Assembly: GCA_945827565.1 (NCBI GenBank)
Contig: CALZNR010000129.1
Location: 1 to 5,098 of the forward strand
Length of the DNA stretch: 5,098 bases
Direction: 5' to 3'
From: an uncultured Prevotella sp.
GTDB taxonomy: Bacteria; Bacteroidota; Bacteroidia; Bacteroidales; Bacteroidaceae
The position numbers and the translations under genes were made by a program. This document shows, piece by piece, positions 1-5,046 of this stretch (the first letter of the stretch is position 1; each line of letters starts with the position of its first letter). A model generated the notes under the pieces. It saw only the letters and a list, made by a program, of their open reading frames with translations. It did not search any database and was not told where the DNA came from.

Positions 1-2
1 TC

Positions 3-533
3 ATCAATAAGATAGACCAAAGCAATCAAGTCGAGTTGGGAAATATTGTGGAGCACTGGCATCGTCTGCTGCCTAATGCAGAGATCCTTCCCATTTCTGC
101 CAAGAATAAGTTTGGCACAGACATGCTGCTGAAAAGAATAGGTGAGCTGCTGCCCGACAGTCCGCCCTATTTTGACAAAGACCAACTTACCGACAAGCCC
201 GCACGCTTCTTTGTGAGCGAAATCATCAGGGAAAAGATCTTGCTGTATTACGACAAGGAGATTCCCTATTCTGTAGAGGTGAGGGTGGAGCAGTTCAAGG
301 AGCAGGAAAGCAGAATCAATATCTCTGCTGTGATTTATGTGGAGCGAGATTCACAGAAAGGCATCATCATAGGGCACCAGGGAGTGGCTTTGAAGAAAAC
401 CAGTATGGAGAGCCGAAAGGCACTGGAGCGCTTTTTTGGCAAGCACGTGTTCCTGGAAATCTTTGTCAAAGTGGATAAAGACTGGCGCAGTTCGCAGCGT
501 GAGCTCGACTCCTTTGGCTATAACCCCGAATAA
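3..533 (+). CDS. era: GTPase Era, C-terminal part (5' truncated by window edge)
   Basis: Era is a GTPase that binds the 3' end of 16S rRNA and helps assemble the 30S subunit. About 176 residues are visible of a protein that is usually near 300, so most of the N-terminal G domain lies before base 1. The visible frame opens with INKID, the G4 NKxD guanine-specificity motif (bases 3-17). The G5 motif ISAK is at 93-104. The C-terminal KH RNA-binding domain begins around FFVSEIIREKILL and contains the family pattern VERDSQKGIIIG. Its GxxG loop reads GHQG (372-383), and VFLEIFVKVDKDWR lies near the end, all typical of Era. The stop is TAA at 531-533. An in-frame TTG at 36 is not the real start, because the G4 motif lies upstream of it. 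Der follows on the same strand, 99 bases downstream, probably in the same transcript. Confidence 0.97.
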   Translation: MNKIDQSNQVELGNIVEHWHRLLPNAEILPISAKNKFGTDMLLKRIGELLPDSPPYFDKDQLTDKPARFFVSEIIREKILLYYDKEIPYSVEVRVEQFKEQESRINISAVIYVERDSQKGIIIGHQGVALKKTSMESRKALERFFGKHVFLEIFVKVDKDWRSSQRELDSFGYNPE

Positions 534-540
534 AAGGAGG
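534..540 (+). promoter_or_regulatory. Perfect Shine-Dalgarno sequence with no recognised gene
   Basis: AAGGAGG follows the era TAA directly and is the best anti-16S match I noticed in the window. It lies 92 bases before the der ATG, too far to serve it. The only starts at normal distance are GTG 550 and ATG 553, which open a 4-5 codon frame (MQSI, stop TGA 565-567). Bacteroidota seldom rely on Shine-Dalgarno pairing, so this could be chance in a purine-rich stretch or a remnant of a small gene. The sequence is certain; its function is not. Confidence 0.3.
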
Positions 541-579
541 GCAGACATAGTGATGCAGAGCATCTGAAGCGAAAACAAG

Positions 580-627
580 ATGCCAAAAGGCAAAACATTT
601 ATCAGAAAAAGAAAGAGAAAAGAATAA
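580..627 (+). CDS. Possible 15-residue basic peptide before der (speculative)
   Basis: An ATG at 580 opens [15 protein letters not shown], ending at TAA 625-627, five bases before the der ATG. Nine of the 15 residues are Lys or Arg. Such a peptide could be a leader or a very small ribosome-associated protein, but the A/G-rich DNA here would give Lys/Arg codons in most frames, so the composition is weak evidence. The same frame runs back through a TGA (565-567) to the 4-codon frame behind the AAGGAGG. I do not recognise a family. It may simply be the untranslated A-rich leader common before Bacteroidota genes. Confidence 0.12.
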   Translation: MPKGKTFIRKRKRKE

Positions 628-632
628 GAGAT

Positions 633-1946
633 ATGGCAAATTTAGTAGCGATAGTAGGGCGTCCCAATGTGGGTAAATCAACCCTTTTCAACCGTCTCAC
701 CAAAACACGTAGCGCCATTGTGAGTGACGAAGCAGGCACTACCCGCGACCGTCAGTATGGCAAGTGTGAGTGGAACGGCAGAGAGTTTTCTGTGGTGGAT
801 ACTGGTGGTTGGGTGGTTAATTCAGACGACATATTTGAGGAAGAGATACGCAAGCAAGTGATTATAGCTACCGAAGAAGCTGACTTGATTCTTTTCTTGG
901 TGGACGTGACCAATGGCGTGACCGATTGGGATGTGGATGTGGCGCAGATATTGCGCAGAACCAAGTTGCCTGTGATTCTGGTGGCTAACAAGGCAGACTC
1001 TAACGACATGCAGTATTATGCTGCAGACTTCTATCGGCTTGCCATTGGCGATCCTGTGTGTATCAGTGCAGCCACGGGCAGTGGTACGGGCGACTTGCTG
1101 GATATAGTGCTGTCTAAGCTGAAGGAAGATAAAGGAGAAATACTCGAGGAGGGCATCCCCCGCTTTGCTGTAGTGGGCCGCCCCAATGCTGGAAAGAGTA
1201 GCATCATCAACGCCTTTATTGGTGAGGAGCGCAATATCGTGACCGAGATTGCCGGTACTACTCGCGACAGCATTTATACCCGTTACGACAAGTTTGGCTT
1301 TGACTTCTATCTTGTTGATACCGCAGGTATTCGCAGAAAGAACAAGGTGACGGAGGATTTGGAGTTCTACAGCGTGATGCGCTCCATCCGTGCGATAGAA
1401 AACAGTGATGTGTGTATTCTGATGATTGATGCCACCCGTGGCATAGAGGCACAGGATATGAATATCTTCCAGTTGATACAGAAGAACAATAAGAGTTTGG
1501 TGGTGGTGGTGAATAAGTGGGACCTTGTGGAAGACAAGACGCAGAAGGTGATAGATACCTTTGAGCAGGCTATACGCAGCAGGATGGCTCCTTTTGTAGA
1601 TTTTCCCATCATCTTTGCCTCGGCGCTTACCAAACAGCGCATCTTCAAGGTGCTGGAAACTGCCAAGCAGGTGTATCTGAACCGTAAGATTAAGATAGGC
1701 ACCAGCAAGCTCAACGAGGTGCTGCTCCCTCTGGTGGAAGCGTATCCGCCACCATCTATCAAGGGCAAGTACATCAAAATCAAGTATATTTCGCAGTTGC
1801 CCAACACGCAGATACCCTCTTTCGTGTTCTATGCCAATCTGCCTCAGTATATCAGGGAGCCTTACAAGCGCTTCTTGGAAAATAAGATAAGGGAGAACTG
1901 GGCACTCTCTGGTTCGCCTATCAATATCTTTATTCGACAGAAATAA
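633..1946 (+). CDS. der: Ribosome biogenesis GTPase Der (EngA), tandem G domains
   Basis: Der is an essential GTPase for 50S subunit maturation and is unusual in having two G domains in one chain. At 437 residues it has the normal family length. Domain 1 shows the P-loop GRPNVGKS (9-16), AGTTRD (34-39), DTGG (56-59), NKAD (119-122) and ISAA (144-147). Domain 2 shows GRPNAGKS (182-189), AGTTRD (207-212), DTAG (229-232), NKWD (294-297) and ASA (329-331). The C-terminal KH-like domain begins near [14 protein letters not shown] and ends with ENKIRENW and [11 protein letters not shown], as in the family. ATG 633 gives the canonical [16 protein letters not shown] opening. No good Shine-Dalgarno precedes it; the leader is A-rich. 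All GTP-binding motifs are intact. It lies between era and a small lipoprotein gene, whose ATG overlaps the der TAA. Confidence 0.98.
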   Translation: MANLVAIVGRPNVGKSTLFNRLTKTRSAIVSDEAGTTRDRQYGKCEWNGREFSVVDTGGWVVNSDDIFEEEIRKQVIIATEEADLILFLVDVTNGVTDWDVDVAQILRRTKLPVILVANKADSNDMQYYAADFYRLAIGDPVCISAATGSGTGDLLDIVLSKLKEDKGEILEEGIPRFAVVGRPNAGKSSIINAFIGEERNIVTEIAGTTRDSIYTRYDKFGFDFYLVDTAGIRRKNKVTEDLEFYSVMRSIRAIENSDVCILMIDATRGIEAQDMNIFQLIQKNNKSLVVVVNKWDLVEDKTQKVIDTFEQAIRSRMAPFVDFPIIFASALTKQRIFKVLETAKQVYLNRKIKIGTSKLNEVLLPLVEAYPPPSIKGKYIKIKYISQLPNTQIPSFVFYANLPQYIREPYKRFLENKIRENWALSGSPINIFIRQK

Positions 1947-2344
1947 TGAAAAAGTGTTTCTTTTTCTTGCTCATCGTCCTCGGTAGTGTGCTTTCCTGCA
2001 AGCAGGAGGCTCCTTCTGCCGAGGATGCTGTGATGCAACAGGCACAGCAGTACTACCAGTCGCTGCTCAAGGGCGAATATGATGCTTTTCTTTCGGGAAT
2101 AGACGGTGCAGACAGTTTGCCTGCCGATTATCGTGAACAACTCATGGCAAACACCTGTCAGTTTGTGGATGTGCAACAGCAGCAGCGTGGTGGGATGGTG
2201 AGTGTAGAGGCAATACGTGCCGTGATAGACAGTACTGCAACCACCCATGCTGATGCTTTTCTGCTGATTTGCTTTGGTGACAGCACCCGTGAAGAAGTGG
2301 TGGTGCCTATGGTGGAGAGACAAGGCAAGTGGCTGATGCGCTGA
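1946..2344 (+). CDS. Small putative lipoprotein of unknown function
   Basis: This is a 132-residue protein. It begins [21 protein letters not shown], a lipoprotein signal with a positive start, a hydrophobic core and a lipobox ending at Cys18. The mature chain would start Cys-Lys-Gln-Glu-Ala. The rest is soluble and acidic to neutral: a Gln/Tyr-rich helix (QQAQQYYQSLLKGEYDAF), a middle region, and a C-terminal strand pattern (DAFLLICFGD, EEVVVPMV) ending GKWLMR. The layout of helix, 'LLKGEYDAF' and a final strand ending in W resembles small Bacteroidota NTF2-like or DUF4878-like lipoproteins. That is an impression of pattern, not a proven match. The ATG shares its A with the der TAA (TAATG), so translation is probably coupled to der. 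Its 3' end lies 7 bases from the convergent mlaF stop. No catalytic motif is visible and I assign no function. Confidence 0.85.
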   Translation: MKKCFFFLLIVLGSVLSCKQEAPSAEDAVMQQAQQYYQSLLKGEYDAFLSGIDGADSLPADYREQLMANTCQFVDVQQQQRGGMVSVEAIRAVIDSTATTHADAFLLICFGDSTREEVVVPMVERQGKWLMR

Positions 2345-2351
2345 AACTTTT

Positions 2352-3143
2352 CTACTTCTGTGCTTGAGCTTTGGCTGCACGTATCTTTTCCATTTCAGAT
2401 TTTTTCAGCTTTTTCAGCAGGTCGCTGGCAAAGATAAAGTCGGTAAGTTTTTCGTTTTCCGAGCCCATGATGTCTTTGCTTTGTCCCTGCCACTCCTTTT
2501 CACCTTGATAGATAAAGATGATGTTCTCGCCAATACCCATCACTGAGTTCATGTCGTGGGTGTTGATGATGGTGGTCATGTTGTACTCTTGAGTGATGCT
2601 GTGCAGCAGGTCGTCAATCACCAAAGAGGTTTTGGGGTCAAGTCCTGAGTTAGGTTCGTCGCAAAACAGGTATTTGGGATTGAGGGCAATGGCTCGTGCA
2701 ATGGCCACACGCTTCTGCATACCCCCTGAAATCTCTCCAGGATATTTTGTTTCGGCACCAGTCAAATCTACCCTGTCCAGGCAGGTCCGCGCCCTTTTCA
2801 CCCTGTCGGTATAGTTCATGTTAGAGAACATGTCGAGCGGGAACATCACGTTTTCCAGTACCGTTTGCGAGTCAAATAAGGCTGCGCTTTGGAAAATCAT
2901 GCCCATCTCTCGGCGCAGCATGATCTTCTCTTTTTTGCTCATCTGCACAAAGTTGCGCCCGTCGTACAGCACATCGCCACTGGTAGGTGTGAGCAGTCCC
3001 ACCAAGTTCTTCATCAGCACAGTTTTTCCGCTTCCGCTCTGTCCGATGATCAGGTTGGTTTTTCCGTTCTCAAACACTGTAGAGATGTCTTTCAGAACGC
3101 TTCTTCCGTCAAACGATTTGCAGAGATGTTGTATTTCTATCAT
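2352..3143 (-). CDS. mlaF: MlaF-type ABC transporter ATP-binding protein (phospholipid/MCE transport)
   Basis: This is the cytoplasmic ATPase of an MCE-type lipid transporter that moves phospholipids between the inner and outer membranes. From ATG 3143 it is 263 residues, close to the family length. Visible motifs are Walker A GQSGSGKT (34-41), Q-loop Q85 in MIFQSAALFD, signature ISGGMQKR (138-145), Walker B YLFCDEP with D162 and E163, D-loop SGLDP (166-170) and the switch His196 in INTHD. The ISGGMQKRVAIARA and NTHDMNSV wording is typical of MlaF. A charged tail (KKLKKSEMEKIRAAKAQAQK) follows the ATPase core; in E. coli MlaF a C-terminal extension helps the dimer assemble. An ATG at 3176 would add 11 residues, but 3143 overlaps the mlaE stop as ATGA and gives the conserved MIEIQHLCKSF opening, so I prefer it. 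Translation is probably coupled to mlaE. MlaD is not adjacent. Confidence 0.93.
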   Translation of the reverse strand: MIEIQHLCKSFDGRSVLKDISTVFENGKTNLIIGQSGSGKTVLMKNLVGLLTPTSGDVLYDGRNFVQMSKKEKIMLRREMGMIFQSAALFDSQTVLENVMFPLDMFSNMNYTDRVKRARTCLDRVDLTGAETKYPGEISGGMQKRVAIARAIALNPKYLFCDEPNSGLDPKTSLVIDDLLHSITQEYNMTTIINTHDMNSVMGIGENIIFIYQGEKEWQGQSKDIMGSENEKLTDFIFASDLLKKLKKSEMEKIRAAKAQAQK

Positions 3144-3886
3144 GACAATAACTGGGTTAAGAACACGTCGCTGCACAATATCAGCACGCTTGAAGAAACA
3201 ACGGCATCGGTAGAAGCCTTACCTACATTGACAGAGCCTCCCTCTACGGTGTATCCGAAATAGGACGGCACACTGGATATGATGAATGCAAAGAAAGTGC
3301 TCTTGATGATGCTCATCCACACAAACCACGACTTGAAGGAGTGCTGTAGTCCCAGAGTAAGGTCTTCAGGGGCGAGCACCTGACCGATGTATGCCGTGGC
3401 ATAAGCCCCCAGAATACCGGTGGCAGAGGAGAAGATGACCAAGAAAGGCATGATGGTTATCATGCCCAAAATCTTGGGCAGTATGAGATAGCAGGCTGAG
3501 TTGACTCCCATGATGTCGAGCGCATCAATCTGTTGGGTCACTCGCATGGTACCTATTTCAGAGGCAATGTTGGAGCCCACTTTTCCTGCCAGTATCAAGC
3601 ACATAATAGACGAGGAGAACTCCAGCAGCATGATTTCTCGGGTGGTGTAGCCCGTGACCCAGCGTGGCATCCACGGGCTTTGGATATTCAGCTTCATCTG
3701 TATGCAGATAACCGCACCGATGAAGAAAGAGATGAGCAATACGATGCCGATGGAGTTGACACCCAACTGTGCCATCTCTTTGACATATTCCTTGAAAAAC
3801 ATTCGCATGCGCTCTGGTCGTGAGAACGTGCGTCCCATCAGTGTGAGGTAGCGTCCCAGCGTGTTTAGCCATTTGAACAGTAACAT
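3140..3886 (-). CDS. mlaE: MlaE-type ABC transporter permease (phospholipid/MCE transport)
   Basis: This is the inner-membrane permease partner of MlaF. It is 248 residues, near the family norm. After an amphipathic N-terminus (MLLFKWLNTLGRYLTLM) there are about five hydrophobic segments, near 43-64, 85-103, 135-168, 188-212 and 227-247. The family hallmark lies at 108-129 and includes ASEIGTMRVTQQIDALDIMG. The second conserved block lies at 211-234, with GYTVEGGSVNVGKASTDAV. Both match MlaE/TrcD-type permeases of the old DUF140 family. The start at 3886 sits about 21 bases after a clear TACTTTTG promoter element, implying a very short leader and no Shine-Dalgarno. The TGA overlaps the mlaF ATG (ATGA). 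No frameshift or loss is seen. The substrate is inferred from the family to be phospholipid. Confidence 0.94.
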   Translation of the reverse strand: MLLFKWLNTLGRYLTLMGRTFSRPERMRMFFKEYVKEMAQLGVNSIGIVLLISFFIGAVICIQMKLNIQSPWMPRWVTGYTTREIMLLEFSSSIMCLILAGKVGSNIASEIGTMRVTQQIDALDIMGVNSACYLILPKILGMITIMPFLVIFSSATGILGAYATAYIGQVLAPEDLTLGLQHSFKSWFVWMSIIKSTFFAFIISSVPSYFGYTVEGGSVNVGKASTDAVVSSSVLILCSDVFLTQLLS

Positions 3887-3907
3887 TTCTTTCCGATTTT
3901 ATCACTG

Positions 3908-3939
3908 CAAAAGTAATCAAAATGCACAAAAAACTGCAA
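3908..3939 (-). promoter_or_regulatory. Bacteroidota-type promoter for mlaE-mlaF
   Basis: Read leftward, TACTTTTG (3915 to 3908) matches the -7 consensus TAnnTTTG exactly. A TTG (3939 to 3937) lies 21 bases upstream, about where the -33 element is expected. Transcription would begin near 3901, leaving roughly 15 bases of leader before the mlaE ATG at 3886. The -7 match is strong; the -33 match is partial. Confidence 0.7.
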
Positions 3940-3960
3940 TAAAGCTTATAGTTTTTGCAT
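3922..3960. repeat. Interrupted inverted repeat between the divergent promoters
   Basis: The left arm, ATGCA (3922-3926) plus AAAACT (3930-3935), pairs with the right arm, AGTTTT (3950-3955) plus TGCAT (3956-3960). This gives 11 pairs with a 3-base bulge and a 14-base centre. It covers the -33 side of the mlaE promoter and lies upstream of the lptB -7 element, so it is well placed to be an operator. A/T-rich arms make chance plausible. Confidence 0.35.
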
Positions 3961-3989
3961 CTGTCAACGATTATCTACGGCTTTTTTAC

Positions 3990-3997
3990 TAATTTTG
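3990..3997 (+). promoter_or_regulatory. -7 element of the probable lptB promoter
   Basis: TAATTTTG matches TAnnTTTG exactly and is followed by CACC, as at the tRNA promoter further right. No TTG lies at the expected 19-21 bases upstream, so the -33 element is weak or missing, which might suit a regulated promoter. Transcription would start near 4003-4005 and leave about a 100-base leader before lptB. Confidence 0.6.
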
Positions 3998-4032
3998 CAC
4001 CTGCATACCAAAGACAAAAGGCTGACTCTTGC

Positions 4033-4090
4033 GGCCAGTGTCTAAGTTCAGGTGGAGCGGGTTATGTAGGCAAGTTGGCCTCCACTACAT
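4033..4090 (+). promoter_or_regulatory. Potentially structured 5' leader of lptB with competing stems
   Basis: Three pairings are visible in the predicted leader. GTGGAG (4052-4057) pairs with CTCCAC (4080-4085), plus one G-U pair. ATGTAG (4064-4069) pairs with CTACAT (4085-4090). GGCCA (4033-4037) pairs with TGGCC (4076-4080). They share bases 4080-4086, so they exclude one another. The leader also holds AGGTGG 8 bases before an ATG that is followed at once by TAG (4064-4069). I do not recognise a known riboswitch class. The pairings are real; folding and regulation are inference. Confidence 0.3.
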
Positions 4091-4105
4091 CCTAATCATT
4101 GAGAA

Positions 4106-4924
4106 ATGGCAGAAACAGAACAGTTGCAACCGCAAACAACAGGAGATGGAATGGTGCTCCGTGCGCAGGGTCTGGTAAAAAAATATGGCAAGCGAACGGT
4201 GGTGAACGATGTGTCTATCCATGTGAAACAGGGAGAGATTGTGGGATTGTTGGGACCCAATGGTGCCGGAAAAACCACCTCGTTCTATATGACCACTGGC
4301 TTGATAGTGCCCAATGCCGGACATATTTTTCTCAATGACTTGGATATTACCGACTATCCCGTGTATAAAAGGGCACGTGCAGGCATAGGCTATCTGGCAC
4401 AGGAGGCATCGGTATTTAGGAAGCTCAGCGTGGAAGACAATATCATGAGTGTGCTGGAGATGACAGGAAAGCCCCGTGCATACCAGAAAGAAAAACTGGA
4501 GAGCCTGATAGACGAGTTTGATTTGGGGAAGGTGCGTAAGAACATGGGCGACCAGTTATCGGGTGGAGAGCGACGCAGAACAGAGATTGCCCGCTGTTTG
4601 GCCATTGACCCCAAGTTTATCATGCTTGACGAACCCTTTGCTGGTGTGGATCCCATTGCGGTGGAAGACATCCAGTATGTGGTGTGGAAGTTGAAAGACC
4701 GCAACATCGGCATCCTTATCACCGACCATAATGTACATGAAACCCTGTCGATTACCGATCGTGCCTATCTGCTTTTCGAGGGCAGAATACTGTTCAAAGG
4801 CAATCCAGAGGAACTTGCTGCCAACAGGATAGTGAGAGAGAAATATCTGGGCACCGACTTTGTGTTGAGGCAGAAGGACTTCCAGCAGTTGGAAGAGAAG
4901 CACCGTGCCAAGAGAGCGGAGTGA
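4106..4924 (+). CDS. lptB: LPS export ABC transporter ATP-binding protein LptB
   Basis: LptB is the cytoplasmic ATPase of LptB2FG, which extracts LPS from the inner membrane and pushes it along the Lpt bridge to the outer membrane. Motifs are Walker A GPNGAGKT (50-57), Q-loop Q99 in [12 protein letters not shown], signature LSGGERRR (151-158), Walker B FIMLDEP with D175 and E176, FAGVDPIAV (178-186) and switch His208 in [19 protein letters not shown] and DHNV are LptB hallmarks. At 272 residues it is longer than the roughly 240 of E. coli, with about 15 extra residues in front and a charged tail ([18 protein letters not shown]). An in-frame ATG at 4151 ([13 protein letters not shown]) is where most LptB proteins align, so either start is possible; 4106 gives a polar extension. 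LptF, LptG and LptC are not in the window. The gene is divergent from mlaE. Confidence 0.94.
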   Translation: MAETEQLQPQTTGDGMVLRAQGLVKKYGKRTVVNDVSIHVKQGEIVGLLGPNGAGKTTSFYMTTGLIVPNAGHIFLNDLDITDYPVYKRARAGIGYLAQEASVFRKLSVEDNIMSVLEMTGKPRAYQKEKLESLIDEFDLGKVRKNMGDQLSGGERRRTEIARCLAIDPKFIMLDEPFAGVDPIAVEDIQYVVWKLKDRNIGILITDHNVHETLSITDRAYLLFEGRILFKGNPEELAANRIVREKYLGTDFVLRQKDFQQLEEKHRAKRAE

Positions 4925-4944
4925 GCAGAAAGTGGGAATGGAAG

Positions 4945-5001
4945 CACCAAATACATCGAAATTTGATGAATTTTAAAAAAAACTTTGTGTTATATTTGGT
5001 G
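4945..5001. repeat. Perfect 9-bp inverted repeat between lptB and the tRNA gene
   Basis: CACCAAATA (4945-4953) is repeated inverted as TATTTGGTG (4993-5001), with 39 bases between. The right arm contains the TTTG that serves as -33 element of the tRNA promoter. The spacer holds a weak AAATT/AATTT hairpin (4959-4973) followed by an A tract, not a T tract, so no standard terminator for lptB is visible. The repeat could help end lptB transcripts or bind a protein at the tRNA promoter; chance is also possible. Confidence 0.35.
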
Positions 5002-5026
5002 GTTTCAGAAATAATGCATACCTTTG
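4995..5026 (+). promoter_or_regulatory. Bacteroidota-type promoter for tRNA-Val
   Basis: TTTG (4995-4998) and TACCTTTG (5019-5026) are separated by 20 bases, a full match to the TTTG / TAnnTTTG pattern and the best promoter in the window. Transcription would begin near 5031-5034, giving a leader of about 15 bases that RNase P would remove. Confidence 0.8.
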
Positions 5027-5046
5027 CACCCGCTTACGATAAGTAA

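Noticed and set aside
36..36. TTG at 36 as start of a 165-residue protein
   Set aside because: The frame continues upstream to the window edge and contains INKID, the Era G4 motif, before this codon; the gene is truncated, not short.
1367..1807. 146-codon leftward open frame
   Set aside because: It is antisense to the second G domain and KH-like domain of Der, which are plainly coding, and shows no recognisable domain.
1862..2380. 172-codon leftward open frame
   Set aside because: It lies antisense to the end of der and the lipoprotein gene; the translation is low-complexity His/Leu/Ser-rich with no motif, while the plus-strand genes have clear signals.
3144..3176. Upstream ATG 3176 as the mlaF start
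   Set aside because: It would overlap mlaE by 37 bases and add MQRRVLNPVIV before the conserved opening; the ATGA overlap at 3140-3143 is the usual coupled arrangement.
2818..3263. Rightward open frames of 131 and 124 codons
   Set aside because: Both are antisense to mlaF/mlaE, whose full set of ABC motifs is intact on the other strand.
3558..3929. 123-codon leftward frame overlapping mlaE
   Set aside because: It is out of frame with mlaE, His/Thr-rich, and would begin upstream of the mlaE promoter element; a shadow of the real gene.
3949..3957. Second rightward -7 element TAGTTTTTG
   Set aside because: The gap between TA and TTTG is three bases instead of two, and the exact match at 3990-3997 is better.
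4957..4980. Rho-independent terminator after lptB
   Set aside because: AAATT/AATTT is a short A-T stem followed by an A tract on the coding strand; there is no G/C stem or T tract.
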